Shown here: one piece after another, positions 7,211 to 15,986 of the stretch
Layout of the letters: each line of letters opens with the position of its first letter
Position numbering within the stretch: the first letter of the stretch is position 1
Assembly (NCBI RefSeq): GCF_020831365.1
Contig: NZ_JAJHPV010000013.1
Span: 186,001-250,000, forward strand
Direction: 5' to 3'
Length of the DNA: 64,000 nt
Source: Massilia agrisoli
GTDB taxonomy: Bacteria; Pseudomonadota; Gammaproteobacteria; Burkholderiales; Burkholderiaceae_D
Notes under the pieces: generated by a model
Seen by the model: the letters and a program-made list of their open reading frames with translations, nothing else
Told to the model about the DNA's origin: nothing
Database searches by the model: none
Position numbers and translations under genes: made by a program

Positions 7211-10117
7211 TTATGCGAAGGCGCGTTTTTCGCCGCTGCCGAACAGGTTGCTGTAGCAGCGGCCGCACAGGCCCGCGTGCTCGGCGTGGGTGCCGACATC
7301 AGGGCGGTAGTGCCAGCAGCGCTCGCACTTCGGCGCGCTTGACGCCGCCACCGCCACCGCTTCATCAGCTTCGCTCGCGACTTCCTCGGTGGTGGCGCTG
7401 GAGGTGATGAACACGAACTTGAGGTCATCGTCCAGGCTGGCCAGCGCCTTGTACTTGTCGCCCGACGCCTTGATCGCCAGTTCGGCCTGCAGCGACGAGC
7501 CGATGGCGCCCGAGCCGCGTACTTCTTCGAGCTGCTTGGTCACTTCGGCGCGCACTTCGCGAAGAAGGGCGTACTTGGCCAGCAGGGTTGCGGCATCAAG
7601 CACTTCCGGCAGCGCCCAGTAGGTCTGCGTGAAGATGGTCTCGTCGCTGTCCTTGTAGGCCTGCTCGCCTGCGAACACTGCCCATGCCTCTTCGGCGGTG
7701 AACGACAGCATCGGGGCCATCAGGCGCAGCAGGCTTTGCGTGATGTGCCACAGCGCGGTCTGCGCCGAGCGGCGCGCATGCGAATCGATGGCCGTGGTGT
7801 ACAGGCGATCCTTCAGGATGTCGAGGTAGAAGCCGCCCAGGTCTTCCGAGCAGTAGTTCTGCAGGCGCGAAACGACAGGATGGAACTCGAACGATTCGTA
7901 GTGCTTGCCGATGTCGGCCTGCAGCGTCGCCATGCTGGCCAGCGCGTAGCGGTCGATTTCGAGCAGGTCGGACACCTTTACTGCGTTCCTGACCGGGTCG
8001 AAGTCCGAAGTGTTCGCCAGCAGGAAGCGCAGCGTGTTGCGGATGCGGCGGTACGATTCAGTCACGCGCTTGAGGATCTCGTCGCTGATCGACAGCTCGC
8101 CGGTGTAGTCGGTCGAGGCGACCCACAGGCGCAGGATGTCGGCGCCGAGCGTATCGGAGATCTTTTGCGGCGCCAGCGTGTTACCGAGCGACTTGGACAT
8201 CTTCTTGCCCTCGGCGTCGACGGTAAAGCCGTGCGTCAGCAGCGCCTTGTACGGCGGCTGGCCATTGAGCATCGAGGACGTCAGCAACGACGAGTGGAAC
8301 CAGCCGCGGTGCTGGTCAGAGCCTTCGAGGTACAGGTCGGCCGGGAAGTGGGACTGGGCGCCGTGCGAGCCGCGCAGCACCGTCTGGTGCGTGGTACCGG
8401 AGTCGAACCAGACGTCGAGCGTGTCCTTGTTCTTGATGTACATGGCCGCGTCGTCGCCGAGGAAGTCGGCCGGCTCCACTTTCAGCCAGGCGTCGATGCC
8501 TTCCTTTTCGATCAGCTGGGCGACCTTCTCCAGCAGTTCAGGGGTGTTCGGGTGCAGCTCGCCGGTCTCCTTGTGGATGAAGAAGGCCATCGGCACGCCC
8601 CACTGGCGCTGGCGCGACAGGGTCCAGTCAGGACGGTTGGCGATCATGCCGTGCAGGCGCGCCTGGCCCCAGTCAGGGAAGAACTGGGTCTCGGAGATGC
8701 CTTTGAGCGCCGTCTCGCGCAAGGTGGCGCCGCCGTCCTTCGGCTTGATGTCCATGCCGGCGAACCACTGCGAGGTGGCGCGGTAGACGATCGGGGTCTT
8801 GTGGCGCCAGCAGTGCATGTAGCTGTGGTCGAACATCTTCAGTTCGAACAGGGCGCCCGCCTCGGTCAGCGCGGTGCAGATCGGCTTGGAGGCTTCCCAG
8901 ATCGTCATGCCGCCAAACAGCGGCAGGGTCGATGCGAAGCGGCCGTCGCCCATCACCGGGGTCAGGATTTCGTCGTCCTTCATGCCGTGCTCCTTGCACG
9001 AGATGAAGTCGTCAAGGCCGTAGGCAGGCGCAGAGTGCACGACGCCGGTGCCGCTCTCGGTGGTGACGTAATCGGCCAGGTACAGCGGCGAGCGGCGGTC
9101 GAAGAAGGCGTCGGCTGCATGCAGCGGGTGCTTGAACTCGATGCCGCCCAGTTTTTCGCCAGTAGTGGTTGCGACCACTTTGCCTTCGAGCTTGTAGCGT
9201 GTCAGGCAGGCTTCGACCAGGTCTCGCGCCAGGATCAGCAGCAGCGGCTTGCCATCGCGGCTGGTTTCGACCAGCGCGTAGGTGATTTCAGGATTGACGT
9301 TGAGCGCCTGGTTGGACGGGATGGTCCATGGCGTGGTGGTCCAGATGACGATGAAGCCGTCGCCCGCGGGCAGGGCGGGCAGGCCGAAGGCGGCCGCGAG
9401 CTTTTCAGGCTCGGCAAACGGGAAGCCGACGTCGATGGCCGGGTCGCGCTTGTCCTGGTATTCGACTTCGGCTTCTGCCAGCGCGGAGCCGCAGTCGAAG
9501 CACCAGTTGACCGGCTTCAGGCCGCGGTAGACGTAGCCTTTGTCGAGCATCTTGCCGAGCGAGCGCAGTTCGTCCGCTTCGTTACGGTAGGCCATCGTCA
9601 GGTATGGGTTGTCCCACTCGCCCAGCACGCCCAGGCGGATGAAGTCCTTCTTCTGGCGCTCGACCTGCTCGGTCGCGTAAGCGCGCGCCTTGGTCAGCAC
9701 TTCGGCGGTTGGCAGGTTTTTGCCGTACTGTTTCTCGATCTGGATCTCGATCGGCATGCCGTGGCAGTCCCAGCCCGGCACGTAAGGCGCGTCGAAGCCG
9801 GCGATGGTGCGCGACTTGACCACCATGTCCTTCAAAATCTTGTTGACCGCGTGGCCGAGGTGGATGTCGCCGTTGGCGTACGGAGGACCGTCGTGCAGCA
9901 CGAACATCGGGCGGCCCTTTGCGGCCTTGCGAACGCGCTCGTAGACCTTCTTGGCCTGCCACTGCTGGACCCAGCCCGGCTCGCGCTTGGCGAGGTCGCC
10001 GCGCATCGGGAACGGGGTGTCGGTCATGTTGACCGGGTATTTGCTTTCCGGTTTCTTGGCGCCTTTCGGGGCTTGCTGGGCTTTTTGCTGGTCTGCTGGT
10101 TTGCTGGTATCGGACAT
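7211..10117 (-). CDS. ileS: Isoleucyl-tRNA synthetase
   Basis: The 968-residue class I synthetase charges tRNA-Ile. The HIGH motif appears as [15 protein letters not shown] near residue 70 and KMSKSLGN in the second half. CP1 editing-domain stretches such as [14 protein letters not shown] are present. The C-terminus ends in a zinc-binding CERCW...CGRCY motif of the bacterial form. The frame extends 4 codons further to a TTG at 10129, but the ATG at 10117 is the likelier start. It is flanked by ribF and lspA. Confidence 0.97.
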   Translation of the reverse strand: MSDTSKPADQQKAQQAPKGAKKPESKYPVNMTDTPFPMRGDLAKREPGWVQQWQAKKVYERVRKAAKGRPMFVLHDGPPYANGDIHLGHAVNKILKDMVVKSRTIAGFDAPYVPGWDCHGMPIEIQIEKQYGKNLPTAEVLTKARAYATEQVERQKKDFIRLGVLGEWDNPYLTMAYRNEADELRSLGKMLDKGYVYRGLKPVNWCFDCGSALAEAEVEYQDKRDPAIDVGFPFAEPEKLAAAFGLPALPAGDGFIVIWTTTPWTIPSNQALNVNPEITYALVETSRDGKPLLLILARDLVEACLTRYKLEGKVVATTTGEKLGGIEFKHPLHAADAFFDRRSPLYLADYVTTESGTGVVHSAPAYGLDDFISCKEHGMKDDEILTPVMGDGRFASTLPLFGGMTIWEASKPICTALTEAGALFELKMFDHSYMHCWRHKTPIVYRATSQWFAGMDIKPKDGGATLRETALKGISETQFFPDWGQARLHGMIANRPDWTLSRQRQWGVPMAFFIHKETGELHPNTPELLEKVAQLIEKEGIDAWLKVEPADFLGDDAAMYIKNKDTLDVWFDSGTTHQTVLRGSHGAQSHFPADLYLEGSDQHRGWFHSSLLTSSMLNGQPPYKALLTHGFTVDAEGKKMSKSLGNTLAPQKISDTLGADILRLWVASTDYTGELSISDEILKRVTESYRRIRNTLRFLLANTSDFDPVRNAVKVSDLLEIDRYALASMATLQADIGKHYESFEFHPVVSRLQNYCSEDLGGFYLDILKDRLYTTAIDSHARRSAQTALWHITQSLLRLMAPMLSFTAEEAWAVFAGEQAYKDSDETIFTQTYWALPEVLDAATLLAKYALLREVRAEVTKQLEEVRGSGAIGSSLQAELAIKASGDKYKALASLDDDLKFVFITSSATTEEVASEADEAVAVAASSAPKCERCWHYRPDVGTHAEHAGLCGRCYSNLFGSGEKRAFA

Positions 10118-10187
10118 ATTTTTCTTCAATCGTGTGTATCTGGTTTTTCGGAATGAGGCGTGCCGCGGCGCGGCATGGTCGTCCCGG

Positions 10188-11159
10188 TCAAATTCGGTCG
10201 GTGGCGGTGAGGGCGCCGGCGCGCTGCGCGAAATAGTCGCGCGCCTGGCAGGAGTCGCGCGCGATGGCGGCTGTCAGGGTGTCGAGGTCGTCGTACTTTT
10301 CCTCGTCACGGATTTTTTCGAGGAACTCAACCCGTACCAGTTTGCCGTAGCAGGACTCGGCGTAGTCGAACAGGTGCACCTCGAGCAGCACGCGGCCGCT
10401 GTCATCGACGGTTGGGCGCACGCCCATGCTGGCCACTGCGGGCAGCGGTTGCGGGCCGAGGCCGTGGACCTGCACGACGAAGATGCCCGACAGGGCAGGG
10501 CGGTGCGCCACGCGCAGGTTCAGGGTCGGGAAGCCAAGGGTGCGGCCCAGCTTCTGGCCATGGATGACATGGCCCGAGATGTAGTACGAGTGGCCGAGCA
10601 AGGCGCGCGCGGTGGCCAGGTCGCCCTCGGCCAGCGCGCTGCGCACGGCGGACGAGGAGATGCGCCGTTCGCCGTGCATCACGGTGGGCAGGGTCTCGAC
10701 TTCAAAGCCGTGGCGCTGGCCCGCTTCCTTCAGCATCGCCACGTTGCCGGCGCGTTTGGCGCCGTAGCAGAAGTCTTCGCCGACCATCAGCCATTTGACG
10801 TGCAGGCCTTCGGCCAGCACGCGCTGGGTGAAGTCCTCGGGCGCGATGGAGGCGAAGTGCTCGTTGAAGTGTTCGACGATGACGCGGTCGATGCCGGCGG
10901 CGGCGAGCGACTCGAGCTTGTCGCGCAGGTTGGCGATGCGTTTCGGGGCCCTGGACGGGTCGCCCATGCGTTCAGCGAAGAATTCGCGCGGGTGCGGCTC
11001 GAAGGTCATGACGGCCGCTTCGATGCCGAGGCGGGACGCGGCTGCGCGCACGCGCGCCAACAATGCCTGGTGGCCCAGGTGGACACCGTCAAAGTTGCCG
11101 ATCGTGAGTGCACAAGGCGCGCGTGCCCTGTCGTTGGGAAGTCCCCGAAAAACCTTCAT
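10188..11159 (-). CDS. ribF: Bifunctional riboflavin kinase / FAD synthetase
   Basis: The 323-residue enzyme phosphorylates riboflavin to FMN and adenylates it to FAD. The N-terminal nucleotidyltransferase half has [15 protein letters not shown], the [13 protein letters not shown] loop and [13 protein letters not shown]. The C-terminal riboflavin-kinase half has [12 protein letters not shown] and [12 protein letters not shown] at 11159 fits the family N-terminus; the open frame extends further upstream without homologous sequence. It heads the run ribF-ileS-lspA-coaBC-dut. No FMN riboswitch was seen upstream. Confidence 0.95.
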   Translation of the reverse strand: MKVFRGLPNDRARAPCALTIGNFDGVHLGHQALLARVRAAASRLGIEAAVMTFEPHPREFFAERMGDPSRAPKRIANLRDKLESLAAAGIDRVIVEHFNEHFASIAPEDFTQRVLAEGLHVKWLMVGEDFCYGAKRAGNVAMLKEAGQRHGFEVETLPTVMHGERRISSSAVRSALAEGDLATARALLGHSYYISGHVIHGQKLGRTLGFPTLNLRVAHRPALSGIFVVQVHGLGPQPLPAVASMGVRPTVDDSGRVLLEVHLFDYAESCYGKLVRVEFLEKIRDEEKYDDLDTLTAAIARDSCQARDYFAQRAGALTATDRI

Positions 11160-11502
11160 AGGATTTGTGGCCGGAAAATCTGCTGCTAAATAGTGGATTA
11201 TACGGTCAAGTTGCGTGTTGCACACGGTATAGGGAGGGTAGGGCCGCTTCCGCGCGACTCGCGGGCGTGGCCGATGGCGGGTTTTTGTCCTTTTCCGGCA
11301 TACCGGCGCCCGCCCTTCGGGATCCGTCGGCGGGGACAGGCACCGCGTCATGGATCTGCAAGCGGCGGCGTTGCGCGGAGGCGGGCTGCGCCCTTGTCCG
11401 CCCTACGAGGCGTCCGGGTATTTCGGCCAGTCACGCCCCTGCAGTTCGGGTCCGTCCACGCGGACGGAGCCCAGATTCTTTTGAAGTTCGATAGCGATAA
11501 AG
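11160..11502. other. Intergenic region upstream of ribF
   Basis: About 340 bases separate ribF from the terminator of the TPR gene. A perfect 7-bp hairpin TCCGTCC/GGACGGA lies at 11449-11466. Short open frames cross the region on the plus strand but look like chance high-GC frames without start signals. The ribF operon promoter should be here; no convincing -35/-10 pair was found. Confidence 0.5.
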
Positions 11503-11543
11503 AAAAAGGCGCTGCCGGCTTTCGCTGGCAGCGCCTTCTTTGG
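11503..11543 (-). terminator. Intrinsic terminator after the TonB-cluster TPR gene
   Basis: On the minus strand, AAGGCGCTGCC and GGCAGCGCCTT pair perfectly, followed by TTTTCTTT. It begins about 15 bases after the stop of the TPR gene, so it should close the tonB-exbB-exbD-exbD-TPR transcript. Confidence 0.85.
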
Positions 11544-11557
11544 CGTATTTCGCGCTG

Positions 11558-12787
11558 TTACAGCGACATGATCGTGTAGCGGGCGATTTCGGCCGTGCCG
11601 TCCTTGCCGCCTACCGTGCGCAGCGTGGAGACAGCCTTCGACTTGTTGCCAGCCATGGCGTATGCCTGGCCCAGGCGCAGCTTGGCGTCGTCAGGACGCT
11701 TCAGGCCGCCACCTTTGATCGCAGCTTCCATCATCGCGATGCCCTTGGCCGTGTCGCCAGCGCTGACCAGCGCGTAGCCGAGCGCTACCAGGCCGTCTTT
11801 GTCGCCAGTCTTGACCAGGTCCGCTTCGTTCGCGGCTGCCTTGGTCTTGGTCTCGGCCAGGTTCTTCTCGGCCAGGTCCTTCAGGCGCTGGTGACGCGCA
11901 GCATCAGGGCCGACGCCCAGGATGCCTTCCTTGTAGCCGCGGTTGATGATCTTGACCGCTTCGCCGGCAGCGCCGTCACGCAGGACCAGCTGGGCCAGTT
12001 CCATGTAGTCGTTCGGCTTCTTGAGCATGTTGTGGTGCATGCGCAGGCGCAGCACGTCAACCGACAGGCGCGAGGAGAAGCCTGGCTTGCCCGAGATGCG
12101 GTTCAGCAGGATCAGCCAGTAGCTTTCCTTCGGGTAGTAGGTCGCCAGCTTTTCAACGGTGTTGATGTAGCCGTTCTTGTCGCCAGACTTGTTCTGGATG
12201 TTCGACAGCATCTGCAGCTGGTCTTCCTGTGGACGGCGGCCGGCTTTTTCGTCCGCTTGCAGGTCGGCCTGGAGCAGGCGGGTCGCTTCGCCAGTCTTGC
12301 CCATCGCGAAGTAGTTCTGGATCAGGTAGGCGCGCAGCTTCGGATCGTTGCGGTCCTTCAGCTGGCGTTCGATCGCGGCGTTGGCTTTGCCGAATTCGCG
12401 CGCACGCATGTAGATGCCGATCAGGCCTTCGGAGAACTGGGCTTTTTCAGCTGCGCCAAGCTTGCCCGAAGCGATCAGGTTTTCGAACGAGCGGGCCGCG
12501 GTGTCGTAGTCGCCGGCAGCCGAAGCGGCAGCAGCGCGCACGCGCTCGATCAGGTAGGACTCGTTGGCGGTCTTGTTGCCGACGTTGTCGGCCTTGCGCA
12601 GTTCAGCCAGCGCTTCTTTGTTCTTGCCCGACTTCATCAGCTTCTGCGCGTTTTGCAGAGGGGTGCCGATTTCCGCGCGTACAGCTTCAGCAGCATGGGC
12701 GGTCGACAGTCCGATGACTGGGGTTGCAGCGGTAAAACCGAGAGCGGCCATGACGAGGCCGAGGTGCGCGATGCGGGATTTGATCAT
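11558..12787 (-). CDS. Secreted TPR-repeat protein of the TonB/ExbBD cluster
   Basis: The 409-residue protein begins with a signal peptide ending AHAAEA (cleavage near residue 33). Helical repeats of tetratricopeptide type follow, for example NAQKLMKSGKNKEALAELRK, YDTAARSFENLIASGK and KLRLGQAYAMAGNKSKAVSTL. It should act in the periplasm as a protein-interaction scaffold. It is the last gene of the ton cluster, suggesting a part in TonB-dependent uptake or in arranging the energising complex, but its exact role is not known. A strong hairpin separates it from the upstream exbD gene. Confidence 0.8.
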   Translation of the reverse strand: MIKSRIAHLGLVMAALGFTAATPVIGLSTAHAAEAVRAEIGTPLQNAQKLMKSGKNKEALAELRKADNVGNKTANESYLIERVRAAAASAAGDYDTAARSFENLIASGKLGAAEKAQFSEGLIGIYMRAREFGKANAAIERQLKDRNDPKLRAYLIQNYFAMGKTGEATRLLQADLQADEKAGRRPQEDQLQMLSNIQNKSGDKNGYINTVEKLATYYPKESYWLILLNRISGKPGFSSRLSVDVLRLRMHHNMLKKPNDYMELAQLVLRDGAAGEAVKIINRGYKEGILGVGPDAARHQRLKDLAEKNLAETKTKAAANEADLVKTGDKDGLVALGYALVSAGDTAKGIAMMEAAIKGGGLKRPDDAKLRLGQAYAMAGNKSKAVSTLRTVGGKDGTAEIARYTIMSL

Positions 12788-12810
12788 TTAAGTTCTTTCA
12801 ATCAAAAGCG

Positions 12811-12835
12811 AAACAGCAGGGAATCCCTGCTGTTT
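12811..12835 (-). terminator. Palindrome between exbD and the TPR gene (possible attenuator)
   Basis: AAACAGCAGGGA at 12811-12822 pairs perfectly with TCCCTGCTGTTT at 12824-12835. On the minus strand it is followed by CGCTTTTG rather than an uninterrupted T run, so it may be a partial terminator, an RNA-processing or a 3'-stabilising structure that lowers TPR-gene expression relative to exbBD. Confidence 0.55.
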
Positions 12836-12880
12836 CTCACAGGGAAACCCTGCGTTGTACGTCAATCAAATGATAGCGAC

Positions 12881-13309
12881 TTACTGGAACTGTTCGTTGC
12901 CGACCATGCCGATCTTGGTCACGCCAAGACGCTGTGCAGAAGCCATGACACCGGCTACAGACTTGTAAGACACCAACTTATTAGGACGCAGATGTACTTC
13001 TGGCTGGTCTGCCATCGCTGCGACCGAAGCAAGCTTCGACTCAAGCGTAGCACGATCTGGCACAACCTGGCCGTCCCATAGGACGGTGCCATCGAAGTCG
13101 ACGTCGATGGTCACGACGACAGGCTTGATATTGCTTGGCGGTGGATTGCCAACAGGCATGTTCAGATTGACCGAGTGGTTTTGTTTCGGAATCGTGATAA
13201 TCAACATGATAATCAAGACCAACATTACGTCGATCAGGGGTGTCATGTTCATTTCCATCATCGGTTCCGGATCGCCACCAGCTTTTGGAGCTCCGACACT
13301 CATACTCAT
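12881..13309 (-). CDS. exbD: ExbD/TolR-family biopolymer transporter (second copy)
   Basis: The 142-residue protein has a short cytoplasmic N-terminus, a single membrane helix (TPLIDVMLVLIIMLIITIP) with the conserved proton-path aspartate, and a periplasmic domain. This is the standard ExbD plan. With ExbB it uses the proton motive force to drive TonB. It lies 72 bases after another exbD; paired exbD genes in ton clusters are also known in Xanthomonas. AAGGAAAC upstream of the ATG at 13309 supports that start. Confidence 0.93.
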   Translation of the reverse strand: MSMSVGAPKAGGDPEPMMEMNMTPLIDVMLVLIIMLIITIPKQNHSVNLNMPVGNPPPSNIKPVVVTIDVDFDGTVLWDGQVVPDRATLESKLASVAAMADQPEVHLRPNKLVSYKSVAGVMASAQRLGVTKIGMVGNEQFQ

Positions 13310-13332
13310 AATGTTTCCTTTACTGTTGGGAC

Positions 13333-13359
13333 TTATGCCGGCCGGGCCTCCCGAAAGAG
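13333..13359 (-). other. Hairpin between the two exbD genes
   Basis: GCCGGGCC and GGGCCCGGC flank a short CTCCCGAAAGA loop. No T run follows, so this is probably an intercistronic RNA structure rather than a terminator. Confidence 0.4.
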
Positions 13360-13381
13360 GGCCCGGCGCGGAGGAAGGATC

Positions 13382-13819
13382 TTAACGACCGCCAGTTTTA
13401 TCTGGTGGTTCGGTAATGAATCCAACCTTCTGAATCCCAGCACGCTGTGCCGTGTAGATCACCTTGCCGACGTATTCGTAGCGGGTTTCTTGGTCGCCAC
13501 GAACATGTACTTCCGGCTGAGGCAGCTTCACAGCTTCCTGCTTCAGGAACTCAAACAGTTCCGTCGTATCGGCCAAGCGCTTCTGGCCAAGATACATGTC
13601 GCCATCTTTGTTAACAACGATGTTGACATTGGTAGGCTTCGTTTTCAGTGCCTGGTTGGTTTCCGAAGGCAGTGCGACTTTTTGCAGCTTCAGAACAACC
13701 GGGCTCGTAATCAGGAAGATGATGAGCAGAACCAACATAATGTCGACTAGCGGCGTTGTGTTGATTTCTGACATTACTGCATCTTCATCTCCGTCTGCAT
13801 TGCCGACGCTCATTGACAT
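13382..13819 (-). CDS. exbD: ExbD/TolR-family biopolymer transporter (first copy)
   Basis: The 145-residue protein has the same build as its neighbour: an acidic N-terminus, one membrane helix TTPLVDIMLVLLIIFLITS with the functional aspartate, then a periplasmic domain ending GFITEPPDKTGGR. It starts 3 bases after the exbB stop. The two ExbD copies differ clearly in sequence, so they may have different roles, as reported for Xanthomonas ExbD1 and ExbD2. Confidence 0.93.
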   Translation of the reverse strand: MSMSVGNADGDEDAVMSEINTTPLVDIMLVLLIIFLITSPVVLKLQKVALPSETNQALKTKPTNVNIVVNKDGDMYLGQKRLADTTELFEFLKQEAVKLPQPEVHVRGDQETRYEYVGKVIYTAQRAGIQKVGFITEPPDKTGGR

Positions 13820-13822
13820 GAT

Positions 13823-14761
13823 TTACCCAATCTTTTTTGCACCAGCAGCACGACCTGCTTCGCTGGTGGACATTGCACCGGAGATCAGTACCGAGTGAAC
13901 GTCGGCGCTGAACGAGCGAACATCTTCCATTGCCGACTTGTTGCGGCGAACCAGCCAGTTGTAACCCAGAACTGCTGGAACTGCGACGAACAGACCGAAC
14001 GCGGTCATGATCAGCGCTTCACCCACTGGACCTGCGACCTTGTCGATCGACGCGTTACCCGACATACCGATTGCGGTCAGCGCGTTGTAGATGCCCCAAA
14101 CGGTACCGAACAGACCGATGAACGGCGAGGTCGAACCAACGGTTGCCAGGAACGACAGGCCGTCTTGCAGGCGCGACTGAACTTTGTCCACAGCGCGCTG
14201 GATCGACATCGTTACCCAGGTCGACAGGTCGATCTGCTCGAGCAGGGCGCCGTCGTGGTGCTGGGTTGCCTTGGTGCCGGTTTCAGCGATGAAGCGGAAC
14301 GGGCTGCCTTCTTTCAGGGTTGCCGAACCAGCAGCGATCGACGACGATTTCCAGAACTTCGACTGGGCTTCTTTCGACTGCTTCATGATCTTGGCCTGGT
14401 CGATCAGCTTGGTGATCAGGATGTACCACGAACCCATCGACATGATGCTCAGGATGATGAAGGTTGCCTTGGTGACGAAGTCGCCTTCTTCCCACATCGC
14501 TTCAACGCCGTACGGGTTGTGGACTTCTTCTTTTTCGCCGACGGCGACTTCGGATGCTGGCGCTTCAGCGGCGGCAGCGTCAGCTGCTGGAGCTGCTGCG
14601 TCTGCTGCTGGCGCTGCTGCATCTGCCGCAGGAGCTGCAGCTTCAGCTGCTGGTGCAGCAGGTGCGTCCGCAAACGCTGGTGCGGAAACCAGCGCGCCGG
14701 CTGCCGTGACCGAGAACAGGACAGCCGCCAACATAGCGGACAAACGGGTATTCTTAAACAT
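13823..14761 (-). CDS. exbB: ExbB/MotA/TolQ proton-channel protein with Ala-rich N-terminal extension
   Basis: The 312-residue protein is longer than a minimal ExbB. It begins with a signal-peptide-like segment ending APAFADAP, then a low-complexity Ala/Pro/Asp stretch (about residues 33-68) made of repeated AAPAAD units, then the MotA/TolQ/ExbB core with three membrane helices. The core includes ATVGSTSPFIGLFGTVWGIYNA and GEALIMTAFGLFVAVPAVLGYN, both diagnostic. It forms the proton channel with ExbD and drives TonB. GGAGGAAGC directly precedes the ATG. Confidence 0.93.
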   Translation of the reverse strand: MFKNTRLSAMLAAVLFSVTAAGALVSAPAFADAPAAPAAEAAAPAADAAAPAADAAAPAADAAAAEAPASEVAVGEKEEVHNPYGVEAMWEEGDFVTKATFIILSIMSMGSWYILITKLIDQAKIMKQSKEAQSKFWKSSSIAAGSATLKEGSPFRFIAETGTKATQHHDGALLEQIDLSTWVTMSIQRAVDKVQSRLQDGLSFLATVGSTSPFIGLFGTVWGIYNALTAIGMSGNASIDKVAGPVGEALIMTAFGLFVAVPAVLGYNWLVRRNKSAMEDVRSFSADVHSVLISGAMSTSEAGRAAGAKKIG

Positions 14762-14847
14762 GCTTCCTCCAAATTTATAAAATAATCAGTTCGCTGAACG
14801 TATCGACAACGAAAATCACAGTGTGAGACCTAAGTGCTGCCTCGGTT

Positions 14848-15507
14848 TTATTCCAGCGTCCAGACGTATTGCATTGTCATCCAAGCTTGTTCCGGTTTGC
14901 CGTCGGTCATACCTGGCTTGAAACGGCACTTCGAAATGCCGCTTACAGCCGCTTTGTCCAGATCGCGGAAGCCAGACGACTTCACGATCTTGGAGTCTGC
15001 CACCCGGCCATCCGTACCGATCAGGAACTGCAGTGTGACGGTGCCGGTTTCTTCGTTGCGCAGGGAGGCTTTAGGCCACTCTGGTTTTGCGCAAGTGCTG
15101 AAATCGGCAACCGCTGCCACGCGCATTGGAGCGGCTTTGGCGACTGGTGCTGCTGGCGGTGCTGGTGGGGCCGGTGGGGCAAGCTCGTTGGTCGCCGGTT
15201 TCACGCTTGTCGCATTCGAGATCGTGTTTTGAACCGGCGGAGGCTGCTGCACGTTCACTTCGACCGGCGGAATGAATGGTGGCGGTGGAGCCTTCATTTC
15301 CGGTGGTGGTGGCGGCGGCGGTGCTTCCGGTGGCGGCGGAGGCGCTACCTCTTCAATAATCTTTGTCTCCACGGCTTCGGCCATTTTTGTGACCATCCGG
15401 GTACCCAGACCGCTGACGACGGCATATCCCACGAGTGCGTGGAAGAGGACGACGACCGCGATGCCGGTCAGGTTCTTCCCGGGATCCTTTTCATGCGAAA
15501 AATTCAT
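14848..15507 (-). CDS. tonB: TonB-family energy transducer
   Basis: The 219-residue protein has the TonB layout: short cytoplasmic start, one membrane anchor (TGIAVVVLFHALVGYAVVSGL), a periplasm-spanning proline-rich linker with several PPPPP runs (about residues 55-115), and a C-terminal domain with TVTLQFLIGTDGRVADSKIVKSSG typical of TonB/TolA C-terminal folds. It transmits ExbBD energy to outer-membrane receptors. GGAGAAAGCAGGC before the ATG at 15507 sets the start; the frame extends 18 codons upstream to a less likely start. Confidence 0.93.
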   Translation of the reverse strand: MNFSHEKDPGKNLTGIAVVVLFHALVGYAVVSGLGTRMVTKMAEAVETKIIEEVAPPPPPEAPPPPPPPEMKAPPPPFIPPVEVNVQQPPPVQNTISNATSVKPATNELAPPAPPAPPAAPVAKAAPMRVAAVADFSTCAKPEWPKASLRNEETGTVTLQFLIGTDGRVADSKIVKSSGFRDLDKAAVSGISKCRFKPGMTDGKPEQAWMTMQYVWTLE

Positions 15508-15986
15508 GCCTGCTTTCTCCAATACCAACTCTTTTTTGTTGCTACTAAACCCACAAAACACGACAAAACCTTGAGCCGCATCCGGGACATCAAAGAATTA
15601 TACCTACGAATTCTTTTTTTCACATATGTTTTTGCATGCGAAAACCCTCTCGCAGCAAGCTCTTCAGGCGGGTTGAAGAGTGCCGTGGGAGGACGGAAAC
15701 GTGTTCAAGAAACAGTGAAAAGACAGAATTACAATCTGTCGTGCAATTGCCTGGGAGCCGTTGTAAATTTGCATGGCCGTATGATAGGCGATGCGTTCGC
15801 ACAGAACTAGTTTATCTAACAAAATATTGTTCAGACGGGCATAGCTTTTATGCTAACTATAGCCAGTTTCGGTAAACGGTGGCGTACTATTGAAAGTCAT
15901 GCCCGCGCATGCTTGCGGCGGGAGGGGGGAGGCCCGGGTATAAACGCAGGTAATACCCGGACTAATACTACATATACGGCGAAACG
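15508..15986. promoter_or_regulatory. Intergenic region upstream of tonB, with candidate -10
   Basis: These ~480 bases lie between tonB (leaving) and spoVR (arriving from the right). Minus-strand TATAAT at 15597-15602, preceded by GG, is a good -10 for tonB, about 90 bases before its ATG; the -35 is poor. A perfect 8-bp inverted repeat CCGGGTAT/ATACCCGG lies around 15933-15960, shortly after the spoVR stop, without a T run. No clear Fur box or gene is seen. Confidence 0.4.

Noticed and set aside
7736-10156. An 806-codon open frame on the plus strand
   Set aside because: It is antisense to ileS, which is certain from its HIGH and KMSKS motifs; the plus-strand translation is of shadow composition.
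11165-11579. Overlapping plus-strand frames upstream of the TPR gene
   Set aside because: They cross a terminator hairpin, lack ribosome sites and give Arg/Pro-rich translations without motifs.
14571-14670. Repeat array suggesting a CRISPR or satellite
   Set aside because: The repeated units are in frame and encode the Ala/Pro/Asp linker of ExbB; there are no spacers or palindromic repeats.
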